From assembly GCA_012032345.1 (NCBI GenBank), contig JAAUQI010000031.1, forward strand, positions 1-58,933: DNA of 58,933 nt. The letters run 5' to 3'. The notes beneath the pieces were generated by a model. That model was not told where the DNA came from and did not search any database. It saw nothing but the letters and a program-made list of their open reading frames with translations. Each line of letters starts with the position of its first letter. The first letter of the stretch is position 1. Below are positions 20,322-29,244 of this stretch, piece by piece. A program made the position numbers and the translations under genes. The DNA is from Leptolyngbyaceae cyanobacterium RM1_1_2. Its GTDB lineage: Bacteria > Cyanobacteriota > Cyanobacteriia > Phormidesmidales > Phormidesmidaceae.

Positions 20322-20449
20322 CGATCGCAAAGCCATGCTGCCGTGCAGCACATTTTGATTGTTTGGCCTATCTCAGTTTGCCGCAGCCTTAATCTATTGC
20401 GCCCCTATAATAGCTGCAGTTGCAAACCTAACTAATTGGCGGTTAAAAA

Positions 20450-20952
20450 ATGGAGCTGCTGGTAGGTCTTTTAAGTGCTGCGATCGCTGCGATCATATCG
20501 CTGGTCGTCGCGGCTATTTCATACCTGACTAATAAAAATGCTTTGCAGGCAGAGCGCGATCGCTTTGAGCAGGAACTGCAAAGAAATATGACTACCAAGC
20601 TCTATAACGCCAGGTTAGAAATTTATCCAGAAGCGATCGCTATTACCGATGGGCTGCGTAAGTCCCGTATGGGTTCTCAAGCAGAGACGATTTCTCAAGA
20701 GTACTTTAGTAATTTGTTAATTAAACTTGATCAATGGCACAGTACAAAGGCTTTTTGCTGCTGTCTCCCAGCGCTGTTAAAACCCTTTATCAACTGCGAA
20801 AGCTCTTGAGACAGCAGCCAGAAGCGGATGGAAAATATACTGAAGAACAGTTAAACAAAATCTGGCAGGCGAAAGGTAGCTTTCGCAGCGCCTTGCGCTC
20901 TGATATTCAGCTTTTATACAAAGAAGAAGTCAACACTCTGCGAGATGATTAA
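20450..20952 (+). pseudogene. Membrane-anchored hypothetical protein, frameshifted at a T-run
   Basis: The first part (20450-) begins with a transmembrane helix (LLSAAIAAIISLVVAAISYL), then a coiled coil (QAERDRFEQELQR) and LDQWHSTKAF. The frame then becomes non-sensical (CCCLP) and stops at 20809. The second frame continues naturally with LLLSPSAVKTLYQLRKLL to 20952. The two join if the five-T run at 20752-20756 had six T. The pattern is a homopolymer indel, either mutation or sequencing error. Restored length would be about 168 aa. Function unknown; a membrane-tethered helical protein. Confidence 0.6.
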
Positions 20953-20957
20953 GCCAC

Positions 20958-20984
20958 AAAAAGCCCGAACGTTTAAGTTCGGGC
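20958..20984 (-). terminator. Intrinsic terminator of the small heat-shock gene
   Basis: GCCCGAAC (20963-20970) pairs with GTTCGGGC (20977-20984) around a 6-nt loop. On the minus strand it is followed by TTTTTG. It lies about 40 nt after the hsp20 stop, in the right orientation for Rho-independent termination. Confidence 0.85.
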
Positions 20985-21025
20985 AAAAGCTAGCTAAAAT
21001 CAATTCAGGCTTGACTTGAAAGCAT

Positions 21026-21481
21026 CTAAGCCGTGGCTTCACCAACGTTGATTTTCACAACTTTGTTTTTTTCTTCTTCGGCTTTAGGCAGCGTCAGGTT
21101 CAAGATTCCGTCTGTGTAAGCAGCCTTAACATCGGTATTTTGTACCCGTGCAGGCAGGGAGATTTTCCGTTGGAACTTGCCATAGCGAAACTCGGTGCGA
21201 GTGACGCCGTTAGCTTCAGATTTTTCTTCAGACTTGCGCTCACCGCTGACTGAAACAGTGTCTGCCGTAACCTCAATATTGAGATCCTTGGCATCAATGC
21301 CAGGAATCTCTAGCTTGAGATGAATGGCTTCATCTGTTTCACTCAGTTCGGCGGCTGGAGCGTGGGCAAAAACGTTGAGATCTTCAGCAGAAGTCGGGGA
21401 TAGCGCGTCTTCAAACATCCGATTCATCCGACGCTGGAGAGTGTCAATTTCACGCCAAGGGGTTAAACGAACAAGAGACAT
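21026..21481 (-). CDS. hspA: Hsp20/alpha-crystallin small heat-shock protein
   Basis: 151 aa. N-terminal MSLVRLTPWREIDTLQRRMN, then the alpha-crystallin domain (about residues 45-140) with IHLKLEIPGIDAKDLNIEV, FRYGKFQRKISLP and the GILNLTLPKAEE signature, and a basic tail lacking a clear I-X-I motif beyond VVKINV. It binds unfolding proteins and hands them to DnaK/ClpB (clpB is at 8.2-10.8 kb). A strong AGGAGG Shine-Dalgarno precedes the ATG. The symbol hspA follows cyanobacterial usage for the single Hsp20. Confidence 0.93.
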   Translation of the reverse strand: MSLVRLTPWREIDTLQRRMNRMFEDALSPTSAEDLNVFAHAPAAELSETDEAIHLKLEIPGIDAKDLNIEVTADTVSVSGERKSEEKSEANGVTRTEFRYGKFQRKISLPARVQNTDVKAAYTDGILNLTLPKAEEEKNKVVKINVGEATA

Positions 21482-21508
21482 AGTTTTCCTCCTGTAAATT
21501 GGTTTATA

Positions 21509-21521
21509 CCGCTTTGAGCGG
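21509..21521 (-). promoter_or_regulatory. Small hairpin in the hsp20 5' leader
   Basis: CCGCT-CAA-AGCGG lies about 30 nt upstream of the hsp20 start, between a likely -10 (TATAAG on the minus strand) and the AGGAGG site. Cyanobacterial hsp17 genes are known to use short RNA thermometers. This hairpin does not itself mask the Shine-Dalgarno, so a thermometer role is only a possibility. Confidence 0.3.
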
Positions 21522-21623
21522 CCTTTCTTTTAATTCCTTACGCTTCTTATAATAGGAGCCAGTTAAAAACAAGGAATTCGGTTTTAGCTACCTGTTGAAT
21601 GGGTTTTTACCGTACTTCCAGAT

Positions 21624-24116
21624 TTAGAAACGACCGCTGAGGATGCCATAAATGCCCCAGATTGCCATGGGTCGTAAATAATGGCAGGCGCGGAAGGTGC
21701 CGACTGCGGTAATGGCCTCTGGGGTACGAAACTGCAGGCCGTGTTCATAAACCTGATGAACCACAGCCTCGGTAATTTCCAGTGCTCGATCGCTCATATC
21801 CATCTGGGCAAAAAAAGCGGCTAGACCAAAATTTATCCCCGTCCAGACCTCAAGCTGGTGGGTACCCTCAGGATCCTCGGGAAAGCCGTTGGGCAGGAGG
21901 CCATTAGCTGCACCAATGCTGACCCCTAAACCAGTGGCGCTAAAGTTACCCGTCTGGGTACCAATAAACTTTTGATTCTGCGGAGCTGTGTGGCTAGCTG
22001 CGTATTTGTTAAACCGGACAAAACAAGCGTCGTAAATTGATTCCAGCGCAGGCTGAATATACTCGGGGTCAACAATGTCTGGGAGTCCCAGCAGTCGCGC
22101 AAAGAACTGACCACAGAGCTGATCGGCCATAACGACGTCTGAGCCGCTCTCAGAATCTAGGCGGTAGTACTGACCGTTCCAGAGCTTGCGGTGGTAAACC
22201 CGTCGCCCCTGACTGAGCCAGCGCTGATACTGAGCCAGCAGAATTGGTAAGTTGCCAGCGCCCATTTGCTGAGCTAGGAGCGCTTCACCAATGGCGATCG
22301 CCGCTTCTAAAGCCGCCAGCCACAGTCCCCCACAGTAGGCGCTAATGCCTTTGAGCTGCCAGTCGTCGAAAGTCTGATCGGGAGCGCCGCCGTTTTCAGG
22401 GATGCCGTCGCTGTCGTAGTCAAACTGCTTAAGATATTTGAGGGTTTCAGCGATCGCGGGCCAGCAATCAGCCAAAAAGTCAGTATCTGTCTCCCCTGTG
22501 AGCTTATAGGCCCGATAGACCTGCAAGACAAAATCGCTAGAGAGGTCTTTCCACTGGTTGCAGTCTTGGTAGCTGGTGTAGTTGGTGGCCACAAAAGGAT
22601 GCTCATTGGGCGCACCTAGATCGTGCGGCGTCGCCCCTCTGGCTTTGCGAATTGCCATCGGACTCTCGACGCCTATTGTGTAGTAGTAGCCAACAACGCG
22701 GGGGGTCTCGTCAGCAGTTGGGATAGCGCGAGCAAAGGCAAGCAAAATAGCCTTCTCTAGCTGTGGCCACAGCATCAGCAGGCCAAACCCCCCATACAGC
22801 CGCACGTCTAAGCTCTCATACCAGCGGTAGTCGAGACACTCTAGCACGGCAAACTGCCCCACCGGGTCGGCTGCAGTGGCGGCTGTCCACAGGGTACCGC
22901 CGCTGGTCAGGTCGTACAGCTCATTAAACAGAGCCATCTTAAACCAGTCAGGCAGGTCTAAGCGATCCAGAGTCGGCTGCTGCCAGTCAATAATTTGCTG
23001 CTGCCAGGTGGGGTAGTTTTTTAACGCTGTCTGAGCGATCGCTTCAGCAGCCTGCCCCGAGCGGCCAAAGAAGTCGGTATAGCGACGGAAGGCCGAGATG
23101 CCAGCGGCAAATTCTGTTACGGGTAAATCCCAGGCCAGCACAAAAGGAACTTTGCGGGTTTCTCCGGGCTGTAAGGTAAATCGGACTGCGATCGCGCCGC
23201 CTATTTGCTCTCCTGCTGCGGCTGGAGTTTCGTCGCTACAGGCTTCCAGAGAGCCGTCCTGAGCAAAAGTTGACCACAGATCGCTGCCGTCTCCGGCTGG
23301 GTTCCAGCGGCTGTGGCAAAAAATTTCTAGATCGGGGTGGGGTAACGTGGCGATCGCCCACTGGCCGTCTCCTTCAGCAGGTACAGCCTCGACCCCAGCC
23401 CATCTGCCCGTCATTAGACAGCCTGTAGCTTCACCTGACTGCATGAGCTGATTAAAATTTCCCGTACTCTGACCTAATCGCGGCACGTAGTCATAGAACG
23501 GGCTACCGTCGTCTCGCTGCTGCACCTCGGGCGACTTGTTAGCATTAGTAAACCAGCCCACCATATTTTGCCAGCTCAGCAAAATACTCAGCGTCAGCGG
23601 CTGACCGGTAGGATTGTGCGCCGTCCACTCAAACACCGCAACCGGATAGCTAGTCTCCCGATAGCTGTTGGCCCAGATGGGTGAAAACTGTTCGCAGACA
23701 AAACTGGCTTCAAACACGTTCTCATATGTAAACCAGCTACGGGGGTAGAGAGCGTGATAGGTGCCAGTTTTATCTATTGGGTACCACTGCCAGGTAGACA
23801 GTGTCTGCTCCGGCGGCTGGGTGCAGAGGGCATAGGCGTGAGTATTTCCAGAGGCGCTCTGTTCAAATACGCTGAACTGACAGGCCGGAAAAGTTTGAAA
23901 AACATGTTCGCCGCCATCGAGATGCCAGAGATTGAAGTCTCCATTGGGCGATCGCCCGATACACCCTGCCCCAAATCCGCCCAGCGGTGCCCCATGCCAA
24001 GGCCCGTCGTCTAGATTGCTGGCATATCGAACCACATAGTACGTCTGCCAGCCCTGCCCCAGCGGACGGCTCCAGGCACACTTGGGAATCTGAGGGGATT
24101 GATTAGGATTTACCAT
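21624..24116 (-). CDS. GH116 family glycosidase (bile acid/GBA2-type beta-glucosidase)
   Basis: 830 aa. The N-terminal beta-sandwich begins GAPLGGFGAGCIGRSPNGDF and contains VAVFEWTAHNPTGQPLTLS. The C-terminal (alpha/alpha)6 catalytic barrel carries LECLDYRWYESLDVRLYGGF, where the nucleophile Glu of GH116 is expected, and DGIPENGGAPDQTFDDW, with the acid/base Asp region. The family hydrolyses beta-glucosides including glucosylceramide. No signal peptide is visible (MVNPNQSPQIPKCAWSRP), so a cytosolic enzyme is likely. Its substrate in cyanobacteria is unknown. Length is normal for the family. Confidence 0.9.
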   Translation of the reverse strand: MVNPNQSPQIPKCAWSRPLGQGWQTYYVVRYASNLDDGPWHGAPLGGFGAGCIGRSPNGDFNLWHLDGGEHVFQTFPACQFSVFEQSASGNTHAYALCTQPPEQTLSTWQWYPIDKTGTYHALYPRSWFTYENVFEASFVCEQFSPIWANSYRETSYPVAVFEWTAHNPTGQPLTLSILLSWQNMVGWFTNANKSPEVQQRDDGSPFYDYVPRLGQSTGNFNQLMQSGEATGCLMTGRWAGVEAVPAEGDGQWAIATLPHPDLEIFCHSRWNPAGDGSDLWSTFAQDGSLEACSDETPAAAGEQIGGAIAVRFTLQPGETRKVPFVLAWDLPVTEFAAGISAFRRYTDFFGRSGQAAEAIAQTALKNYPTWQQQIIDWQQPTLDRLDLPDWFKMALFNELYDLTSGGTLWTAATAADPVGQFAVLECLDYRWYESLDVRLYGGFGLLMLWPQLEKAILLAFARAIPTADETPRVVGYYYTIGVESPMAIRKARGATPHDLGAPNEHPFVATNYTSYQDCNQWKDLSSDFVLQVYRAYKLTGETDTDFLADCWPAIAETLKYLKQFDYDSDGIPENGGAPDQTFDDWQLKGISAYCGGLWLAALEAAIAIGEALLAQQMGAGNLPILLAQYQRWLSQGRRVYHRKLWNGQYYRLDSESGSDVVMADQLCGQFFARLLGLPDIVDPEYIQPALESIYDACFVRFNKYAASHTAPQNQKFIGTQTGNFSATGLGVSIGAANGLLPNGFPEDPEGTHQLEVWTGINFGLAAFFAQMDMSDRALEITEAVVHQVYEHGLQFRTPEAITAVGTFRACHYLRPMAIWGIYGILSGRF

Positions 24117-24198
24117 CTCCTGATTCTACAAGGGATGGTTAACTGAGAAAACCAGCATAGCTGACGACGAAAAGAGATTCCGACAGACTACTCAGCAG

Positions 24199-24315
24199 TT
24201 AAACCAGGTTCTGAGCAGCGAGGAAAAATACGACCAGCCGGAACAGACTTAGGCCAATAAAGCTGATCAAAATCAAGCTGATGGTAATATTAAGCAGAGT
24301 ACGAACAGACTGCAT
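24199..24315 (-). CDS. Small single-pass membrane protein (38 aa)
   Basis: An ATG at 24315 preceded by a GGAAGG stretch opens a 38-codon frame ending TAA at 24199. The product is one hydrophobic helix: NITISLILISFIGLSLF and then RLVVFFLAAQ. It sits between a strong terminator (24363-24404) and the GH116 gene, 82 nt upstream of the latter. The size and topology resemble small photosystem or stress membrane peptides, but I recognise no family. Chance hydrophobic frames of this length occur, hence modest confidence. Confidence 0.45.
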   Translation of the reverse strand: MQSVRTLLNITISLILISFIGLSLFRLVVFFLAAQNLV

Positions 24316-24362
24316 AGCCTTCCGTCAGATTAAAAAAATTAGCTAATGTGCTTAGTCTAATC

Positions 24363-24404
24363 AAAAAATAGCCCCAAGCACTGTGTTTCCAAAGTGCTTG
24401 GGGC
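24363..24404 (-). terminator. Strong intrinsic terminator
   Basis: GCCCCAAGCACT (24371-24382) and AGTGCTTGGGGC (24393-24404) form a perfect 12-bp stem with a 10-nt loop. On the minus strand it is followed by TATTTTTT. It terminates transcripts arriving from the PRC-barrel gene, leaving a 3' UTR of about 175 nt. Confidence 0.9.
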
Positions 24405-24579
24405 CAACATCCTAACCTGGTTGACTGACAAAAATCTTGAACCTGTGATTTTGCCGTAGATTGGGCGAAGCTTTGATGCACCCAACAAAACCGCTGTTGG
24501 CGTTAAGTTTCACTGCGCTCCACCAGTCAGTCAGCGTCCTACCAGTTTCGCCAGCTCCTCAGGTTTATGACTGATTAGC

Positions 24580-25542
24580 CTACCGTCCCGTTACATTAGG
24601 GTTGCCTTCAGTATCAATGTCTAACTCCTCGCGGCGAATGGTTTCACGACCGCTTACAGTGTCACGATCAACTTCCTTGCGGATGTTAACCTCTTCGCGC
24701 ACAAACGCTTCTTTGTGGATATCAGCTTCCTCAGCATAGGTTTCCATCCGGGCTACCTCGCCTTCATGGAAGTCAGGCATATTAGCTGTTGCTTTGGTAT
24801 CAGTGGGAGTAGTGCGCTCAATGACGATCCGCTCCTTCTCAACGGGCACAGACACTTCTTTGGTCTCAGACTTGACTCGCTTACCAATAGCGACTTCGCC
24901 CGACTTGAAGCGATCCTTATCCGCAATCAAGCGCTCTTGATAAAGACGAATAGGCTGGTGAGCGTCTCTGTCCATCGCATACATGCCCGGTTCCCGGTCA
25001 TAGTCATACAGATCAGCATCAGTATCAGTAGCCATACCCGTAGTTCCTGTGACGGCGGCAGAAGTGCCTACAGCAGGTTCAGTCGCACCGTACAAGGCGG
25101 CGCTGCCGGGGTAGGCGTTGTATTCGTCGGCATCATATTCTTGACCCATAAACTGGCGACTACGATTGTCACCAAGGGTACGATAGCCGCTACGAACGCG
25201 CTCCTCATAGTCATTGTCTATGGTCATGTCATCAGTATACTCAGGCAGACCTTCCACCTGCTCTCTAGTTAGACCATCAACATAAACACGCTTTTGGTCA
25301 TAATCAAAATGAGCCAGACCGATAGGCAGCAAAACCTTTTTACCAAACACCCAAAAGCCAGTGTCAACAATCAAATAGCGAATGTTGCTAGTAGCGTCTT
25401 CAAACAAGGTATCTGATACAGAACCGACTTTTTCATCGCCGCGAGTATAGACGCTGTACTCATCAAAATGAGCAATCTCATTATTATTTCCGAATGTTTC
25501 ACGAGAGTTGGGATAGGCATCCTTGAATCTCATTAAAGCCAT
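24580..25542 (-). CDS. PRC-barrel and DUF2382 (YsnF/AvaK) stress protein
   Basis: 320 aa. N-terminal PRC-barrel (about residues 5-110: DEKVGSVSDTLFED, IRYLIVDTGFWVFGKKVLLP, GLPEYTDD). A variable Ala/Thr/Asp-rich linker follows, then the C-terminal DUF2382 domain with three short repeated blocks (VGKRVKSETKEVSVPVEKER, ADIHKEAFVREEVNIRKEV, GRETIRREELDI). No signal or membrane segment. DUF2382 proteins are linked to general stress. A clear paralog lies on the opposite strand at 26874-27827, with a membrane-protein gene between. Confidence 0.88.
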   Translation of the reverse strand: MALMRFKDAYPNSRETFGNNNEIAHFDEYSVYTRGDEKVGSVSDTLFEDATSNIRYLIVDTGFWVFGKKVLLPIGLAHFDYDQKRVYVDGLTREQVEGLPEYTDDMTIDNDYEERVRSGYRTLGDNRSRQFMGQEYDADEYNAYPGSAALYGATEPAVGTSAAVTGTTGMATDTDADLYDYDREPGMYAMDRDAHQPIRLYQERLIADKDRFKSGEVAIGKRVKSETKEVSVPVEKERIVIERTTPTDTKATANMPDFHEGEVARMETYAEEADIHKEAFVREEVNIRKEVDRDTVSGRETIRREELDIDTEGNPNVTGR

Positions 25543-25904
25543 AAGATAAACCTCATAATTAGCATTTCACCTACAGCATACGAAGCTTCTCTAGATTAGT
25601 AATATTCCACTAGAGATATATCTGCTCTCAAAGTCTCTATCGACAGAGAGAATCACAGCTATAGTTATCCTAGTTTGCAGTCTGTTTAACAAAAAACAGA
25701 CTTGAATCTTTTGATAACCGATGCATAGTAAGCAGAAATAGGTTTGACAAGAAGCAATGCCTGTGAAAATTGCGAACGCTAGACGGCGTATCTAAGTTTT
25801 AAAGAAAGGACTCTCCTTGGAGAGTCCTTTCTTGGTGGTCAAGTTGACTACAGGCCAGTAAGCTGGGCCTTGCACTAAGAACTAGCCCAGCTCATAAACA
25901 CTGC
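25543..25904. other. Intergenic region with a long perfect hairpin
   Basis: 362 bp between two minus-strand genes. It holds a 14-bp perfect stem at 25802-25833 (AAGAAAGGACTCTC, loop CTTG, GAGAGTCCTTTCTT), about 70 nt after the stop of the membrane-protein gene. On the minus strand the stem ends in a T-rich CTTTCTTT run, so it is a likely terminator. The rest (25543-25800) is AT-rich and probably carries the promoter of the PRC/DUF2382 gene; no coding sequence was recognised. Confidence 0.65.
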
Positions 25905-26552
25905 TTAGCTAGACACTGACTCAGTGCTGCGTACTCGGGGTTTGCGAGCGCCGACAGTAGAGCCAATCAGGGCAGCTACTAAGCCCAAAAGTGTACCAAA
26001 CAGAAATGACCAGCCTGCTTTAGCAGCATTGGCGGCATACTGTTGAGCTTCTTCAGGGTTTACGTTGGGAACAGCAGCGCTGGGGTCAGGTAGGGAAAGG
26101 CCGCCGGGCTGCTGAACCTGACCAACAACCTCGCCAGCATTGGAGGCAACAATACCAAAGGTGCCAGAGACGCCGCTAGCCAGTAACCAGGCGCTGACTG
26201 CCAGCGTCGTGGCCCACAAAATCGTACCGTTGAGCATTGCAGTTTTGTTGTTCATAGGGCCGCAGGTACTGGCCATCACCCAGCTGCCCAAAAACAGAGC
26301 AATCAGCAGACTGATGATGGCCCAAATACCAACACCCAGTCCAACGGTATTGGCGGCGGTACCACTGGCCCCAGCCGTTAAGCCAATAGCCGCACCCAAC
26401 GCGCTCAGAACCAGTTGGGCAGCAATAGAAACTACAATTCCGGCAAAAATAGGACCCCAACGAACACGGTCATGATATTCAACAACGGGGGTAACAAGCG
26501 GGGGAACAGGATTTTTGTAATAGGGTGCATCGGATCCTTCTGCGTATGCCAT
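25905..26552 (-). CDS. Small polytopic membrane protein, probable stress cluster member
   Basis: 215 aa with four hydrophobic segments: GPIFAGIVVSIAAQLVLSAL, IWAIISLLIALFLGSW, LWATTLAVSAWLLASG and WSFLFGTLLGLVAALIGS. The N-terminus (EYHDRVRWGPIFAG) is cytosolic, and a Pro/Asn-rich loop of about 50 residues lies before the last helix. Gly-rich helices suggest close packing or a channel-like bundle. No family name is assigned. The flanking DUF2382 paralogs suggest an envelope-stress function. Confidence 0.65.
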   Translation of the reverse strand: MAYAEGSDAPYYKNPVPPLVTPVVEYHDRVRWGPIFAGIVVSIAAQLVLSALGAAIGLTAGASGTAANTVGLGVGIWAIISLLIALFLGSWVMASTCGPMNNKTAMLNGTILWATTLAVSAWLLASGVSGTFGIVASNAGEVVGQVQQPGGLSLPDPSAAVPNVNPEEAQQYAANAAKAGWSFLFGTLLGLVAALIGSTVGARKPRVRSTESVSS

Positions 26553-26873
26553 CTTTTAGCTCCTCTAGCTCCAAGGAAGTTTTTAACCTACTGCTGTTGC
26601 AGCTTTGATTTGTTGCTTTACAGTAATGAGAATCTTTGCTCAAATCAAAATATGCTCTTCATCCTATAAGTTTGAGCAGAAATGGAACTCTACCCTTGGC
26701 GTAAGCTTTTGGACTTATAAAAGCAGTTAGCCTTTTATCGCTTTGCTTTGTGTAGTTGCGTAACAAATTTAAGAATTGTCAATTATCTCTCTCTTGAAAG
26801 ATGAAAACGCAGATGTGGGTGTAACAAAATCAGATGCAGTATTCAAAATTGTCAACATCATTTAGGCATTGCT
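26553..26873. other. Divergent promoter region
   Basis: 321 bp between the divergent membrane-protein and PRC/DUF2382 genes. It is AT-rich with no plausible coding frame. Both promoters must lie here. TTGCGTAACAAATT and TTGTCAATTATC stretches upstream of the plus-strand gene are candidate promoter parts, but no defined box is claimed. Confidence 0.5.
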
Positions 26874-27827
26874 ATGGCACTTTTCAAAATCAAAGATCTC
26901 TATCCAGACTATAAGGATCGCTTCTTTGACGGTAATGATGTCAAGAGTGTTGACGTCTATGCCAGATCAGGCGACGAAAAAGTGGGAAATATTGACAACG
27001 TTTTGGTGGATGAATCAGGCCGAATTCGTTACCTTGTGCTCAATACGGGTTCTTGGTTCTCCGGTAAGAATGTTCTGTTACCAATTGGGCGCTGTGTGGA
27101 TGATCCCAACCGCAACCGTATATATGCGACTGATTTGACCAAGCAGCAGGTGGAGAACCTGCCTGAATACAGTGACGACCTGCTGGTTGACCACAGCTAT
27201 GAAGAAAGAGTACGCACGGTCTACCGTGCACCCAGCGCTGAAATGTCCGCTCCGGTAGAGATATCGGTTCCTGTAGAGCAAGCCGGAATGAAGGGATATG
27301 TGGTTTCGCAGCCAGCAGCTATGCCTGTGAGCAAGCCTCCTGCACAAGTTCCTACGCCCGTCAGCCAGCCCACTGCTGAACCTGAACCTGATGTTTACGA
27401 TCGAGAGCCTGATTTCTATGCCATGAACGATCAGGATCACCGCCGACTACGTCTTTACGAAGAGCGTTTAGTCGCTAGCAAGCACCGTGAAAAAACAGGC
27501 GAAGTCAGAGTGAGCAAGCGAATTGAGACTGAGCAAGCTGAAGCCTCTGTACCTGTACAAAAAGAAAAAATTGTTATTGAGATTGAGTCAGTTGCAGGGG
27601 CAACCCGCGTAAGTGCTCCTGAGGGCAGCTTTCAGGATGGAGAAGTGACTCACATGGATGTCTATGAAGAGCAGGCCAACATTCGTAAAGAGCCTGTTGT
27701 GCGTCAGGAGGTCAATATCCGTAAAGAAGTGGAACAGGACGTAGTGACAGCCCGTGAAACGCTACGCCATGAAGAGTTAGATGTGCGTCAGGAGGGTTCT
27801 CCAGACGTGATCGATCGGACACGGTGA
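26874..27827 (+). CDS. PRC-barrel and DUF2382 stress protein (paralog)
   Basis: 317 aa. Same architecture as the gene at 24580-25542: PRC-barrel (DEKVGNIDNVLVDE, IRYLVLNTGSWFSGKNVLLP, LPEYSDDLLVDH), a Pro/Val-rich linker (SKPPAQVPTPVSQPTAEPEP), then DUF2382 repeats (VSKRIETEQAEASVPVQKEK, ANIRKEPVVRQEVNIRKEV, ARETLRHEELDV). The conserved domains and divergent linkers indicate an old local duplication. Start is ATG 26874. Confidence 0.88.
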   Translation: MALFKIKDLYPDYKDRFFDGNDVKSVDVYARSGDEKVGNIDNVLVDESGRIRYLVLNTGSWFSGKNVLLPIGRCVDDPNRNRIYATDLTKQQVENLPEYSDDLLVDHSYEERVRTVYRAPSAEMSAPVEISVPVEQAGMKGYVVSQPAAMPVSKPPAQVPTPVSQPTAEPEPDVYDREPDFYAMNDQDHRRLRLYEERLVASKHREKTGEVRVSKRIETEQAEASVPVQKEKIVIEIESVAGATRVSAPEGSFQDGEVTHMDVYEEQANIRKEPVVRQEVNIRKEVEQDVVTARETLRHEELDVRQEGSPDVIDRTR

Positions 27828-27895
27828 TCTATAGGTTCAACAGGTTCAACCGACTACCAATCAAGGAATGAAGTGCTACCGGAGATATTGCTGCA

Positions 27896-28804
27896 ATGAT
27901 GTTTGAACAAGATTGGTCTACTGGCAAGGTAACAGGACTCATTGCTGGGGTGGCTGCGATCGCCGCTGTACCAGGTTTATTTTGGCTGTCTGCTGAGGCC
28001 CAGACTACCTATCCTGATGTTCCTGCTGACTACTGGGCGCAACCCTTTATTCAGCAGCTCAGCCAAGATGATATTCTTACAGGCTACCCAGACGGCACGT
28101 TTAGACCCGAACAGCCGACAGACCGCGATGAATATGCCGCTGTCATTCGTCAGGCTTTTGACACTGAGCTAGTGCGATCGCTGCCCCAAGCCAGCACCTT
28201 CGACGACGTCCCCGAAGACTACTGGGCTAACGCCGCCATCTCAGAAGCCTATGAGATGGGTTTTATGGGTACACCCGAACCCAACGAGTTTGAGCCACGG
28301 ACTGAAATCACCCGCGCCAACGCGATCGTAGCGCTGGTAGAGGGGCTAGGACTAAACGAAGCTGATGCCCCCGTTGTGACTGTTCCCGCAGCGGCAGCGA
28401 CTGTGCAGCCAGTCCGTCAAAATGCCCCTAGTCGCTTCATGTTTCCCTTGGCCTCAACAGCGATGATGCAGCTGTTTGCTCCCCCTGCTCAGGCAGCTCC
28501 CCCTGCAGCTCAGGCCAACGCAGTCAATCCTGACGCCGAAGCTGAAGCTCAGTTAGAGCTGAGTGAATACTATGCAGATGCCGATCAAATTCCTGAATAT
28601 GCCCGCGATGAGGTGGCGCTAGCGACCCAGGCGGGTTTGATAGTAAACTACCCAGACCCTACTTTGTTCAATCCCAATCAGCCTATTAGCCGAGGTGGCA
28701 CTGCGGCGATAATTTACCGGGCGCTGGTACATCAAAATAAGGTAGAACCTCTGCCGAAATCTGAGATTTCTAAATACATCATCGACCCTGCTCAGGCACC
28801 CTAA
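27896..28804 (+). CDS. S-layer homology (SLH) domain protein, exported
   Basis: 302 aa. Signal peptide at the N-terminus (LIAGVAAIAAVPGLFWLSAEAQ). Three SLH-type repeats: YPDVPADYWAQPFIQQL with GYPDGTFRPEQPTDRDEYA, FDDVPEDYWANAAISEA, and IPEYARDEVALATQAG with NPNQPISRGGTAAIIYRAL. An Ala/Pro-rich linker separates repeats two and three. SLH repeats bind cell-wall polysaccharide; in cyanobacteria they also occur in outer-membrane porins, but the porin barrel is absent. Either ATG 27896 or 27899 can start. Confidence 0.85.
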   Translation: MMFEQDWSTGKVTGLIAGVAAIAAVPGLFWLSAEAQTTYPDVPADYWAQPFIQQLSQDDILTGYPDGTFRPEQPTDRDEYAAVIRQAFDTELVRSLPQASTFDDVPEDYWANAAISEAYEMGFMGTPEPNEFEPRTEITRANAIVALVEGLGLNEADAPVVTVPAAAATVQPVRQNAPSRFMFPLASTAMMQLFAPPAQAAPPAAQANAVNPDAEAEAQLELSEYYADADQIPEYARDEVALATQAGLIVNYPDPTLFNPNQPISRGGTAAIIYRALVHQNKVEPLPKSEISKYIIDPAQAP

Positions 28805-28911
28805 AATCTGGCTGAGCATTCAAGATTCTTAATGGACGAAGGTTGCTCCATAGCTGACAGCAGTGAGGAATCACTATAGGCTAAACAAGCAGGCACAGAC
28901 TTTTTATCTCA

Positions 28912-29244
28912 ATGCGCCTAAGAATTGTTCAGAGCTATGAGAGCGACTTCACTCTAGTACCCGAGGCTAAGGCGGCTCTCTTTGAGCAGCTCAAAGCAGC
29001 TGCTTTTCTTGCTCAGGTATGCCAGCAGAGCGGGTTTGACCAAGTTGATTTTACCGGGCTGCTGTTTCAGCCAGTTCCTTACACTTCAGCTACTCCCAGG
29101 GGAATGCCTGCAGAATTTGAGCCTTATCATGAGTCACCGGATCACATTTTGATCAACGTGCCGCCGCCGTTTATGTTCAAGGCTAAGATTTTTCAGCCTA
29201 GCCGTCTGTGCGCTATCTATCGGCGCATCGATACAAACTCATGA
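28912..29244 (+). CDS. Conserved hypothetical protein
   Basis: 110 aa, soluble, no motif recognised. Blocks FEQLKAAAFLAQVCQQSGFD, PRGMPAEFEPYHESPDHI and PPPFMFKAKIFQPSRLCAIY look evolutionarily constrained. The stop overlaps the ATG of the next gene (ATGA at 29241), so it is translationally coupled to the GIY-YIG protein. Confidence 0.55.
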   Translation: MRLRIVQSYESDFTLVPEAKAALFEQLKAAAFLAQVCQQSGFDQVDFTGLLFQPVPYTSATPRGMPAEFEPYHESPDHILINVPPPFMFKAKIFQPSRLCAIYRRIDTNS

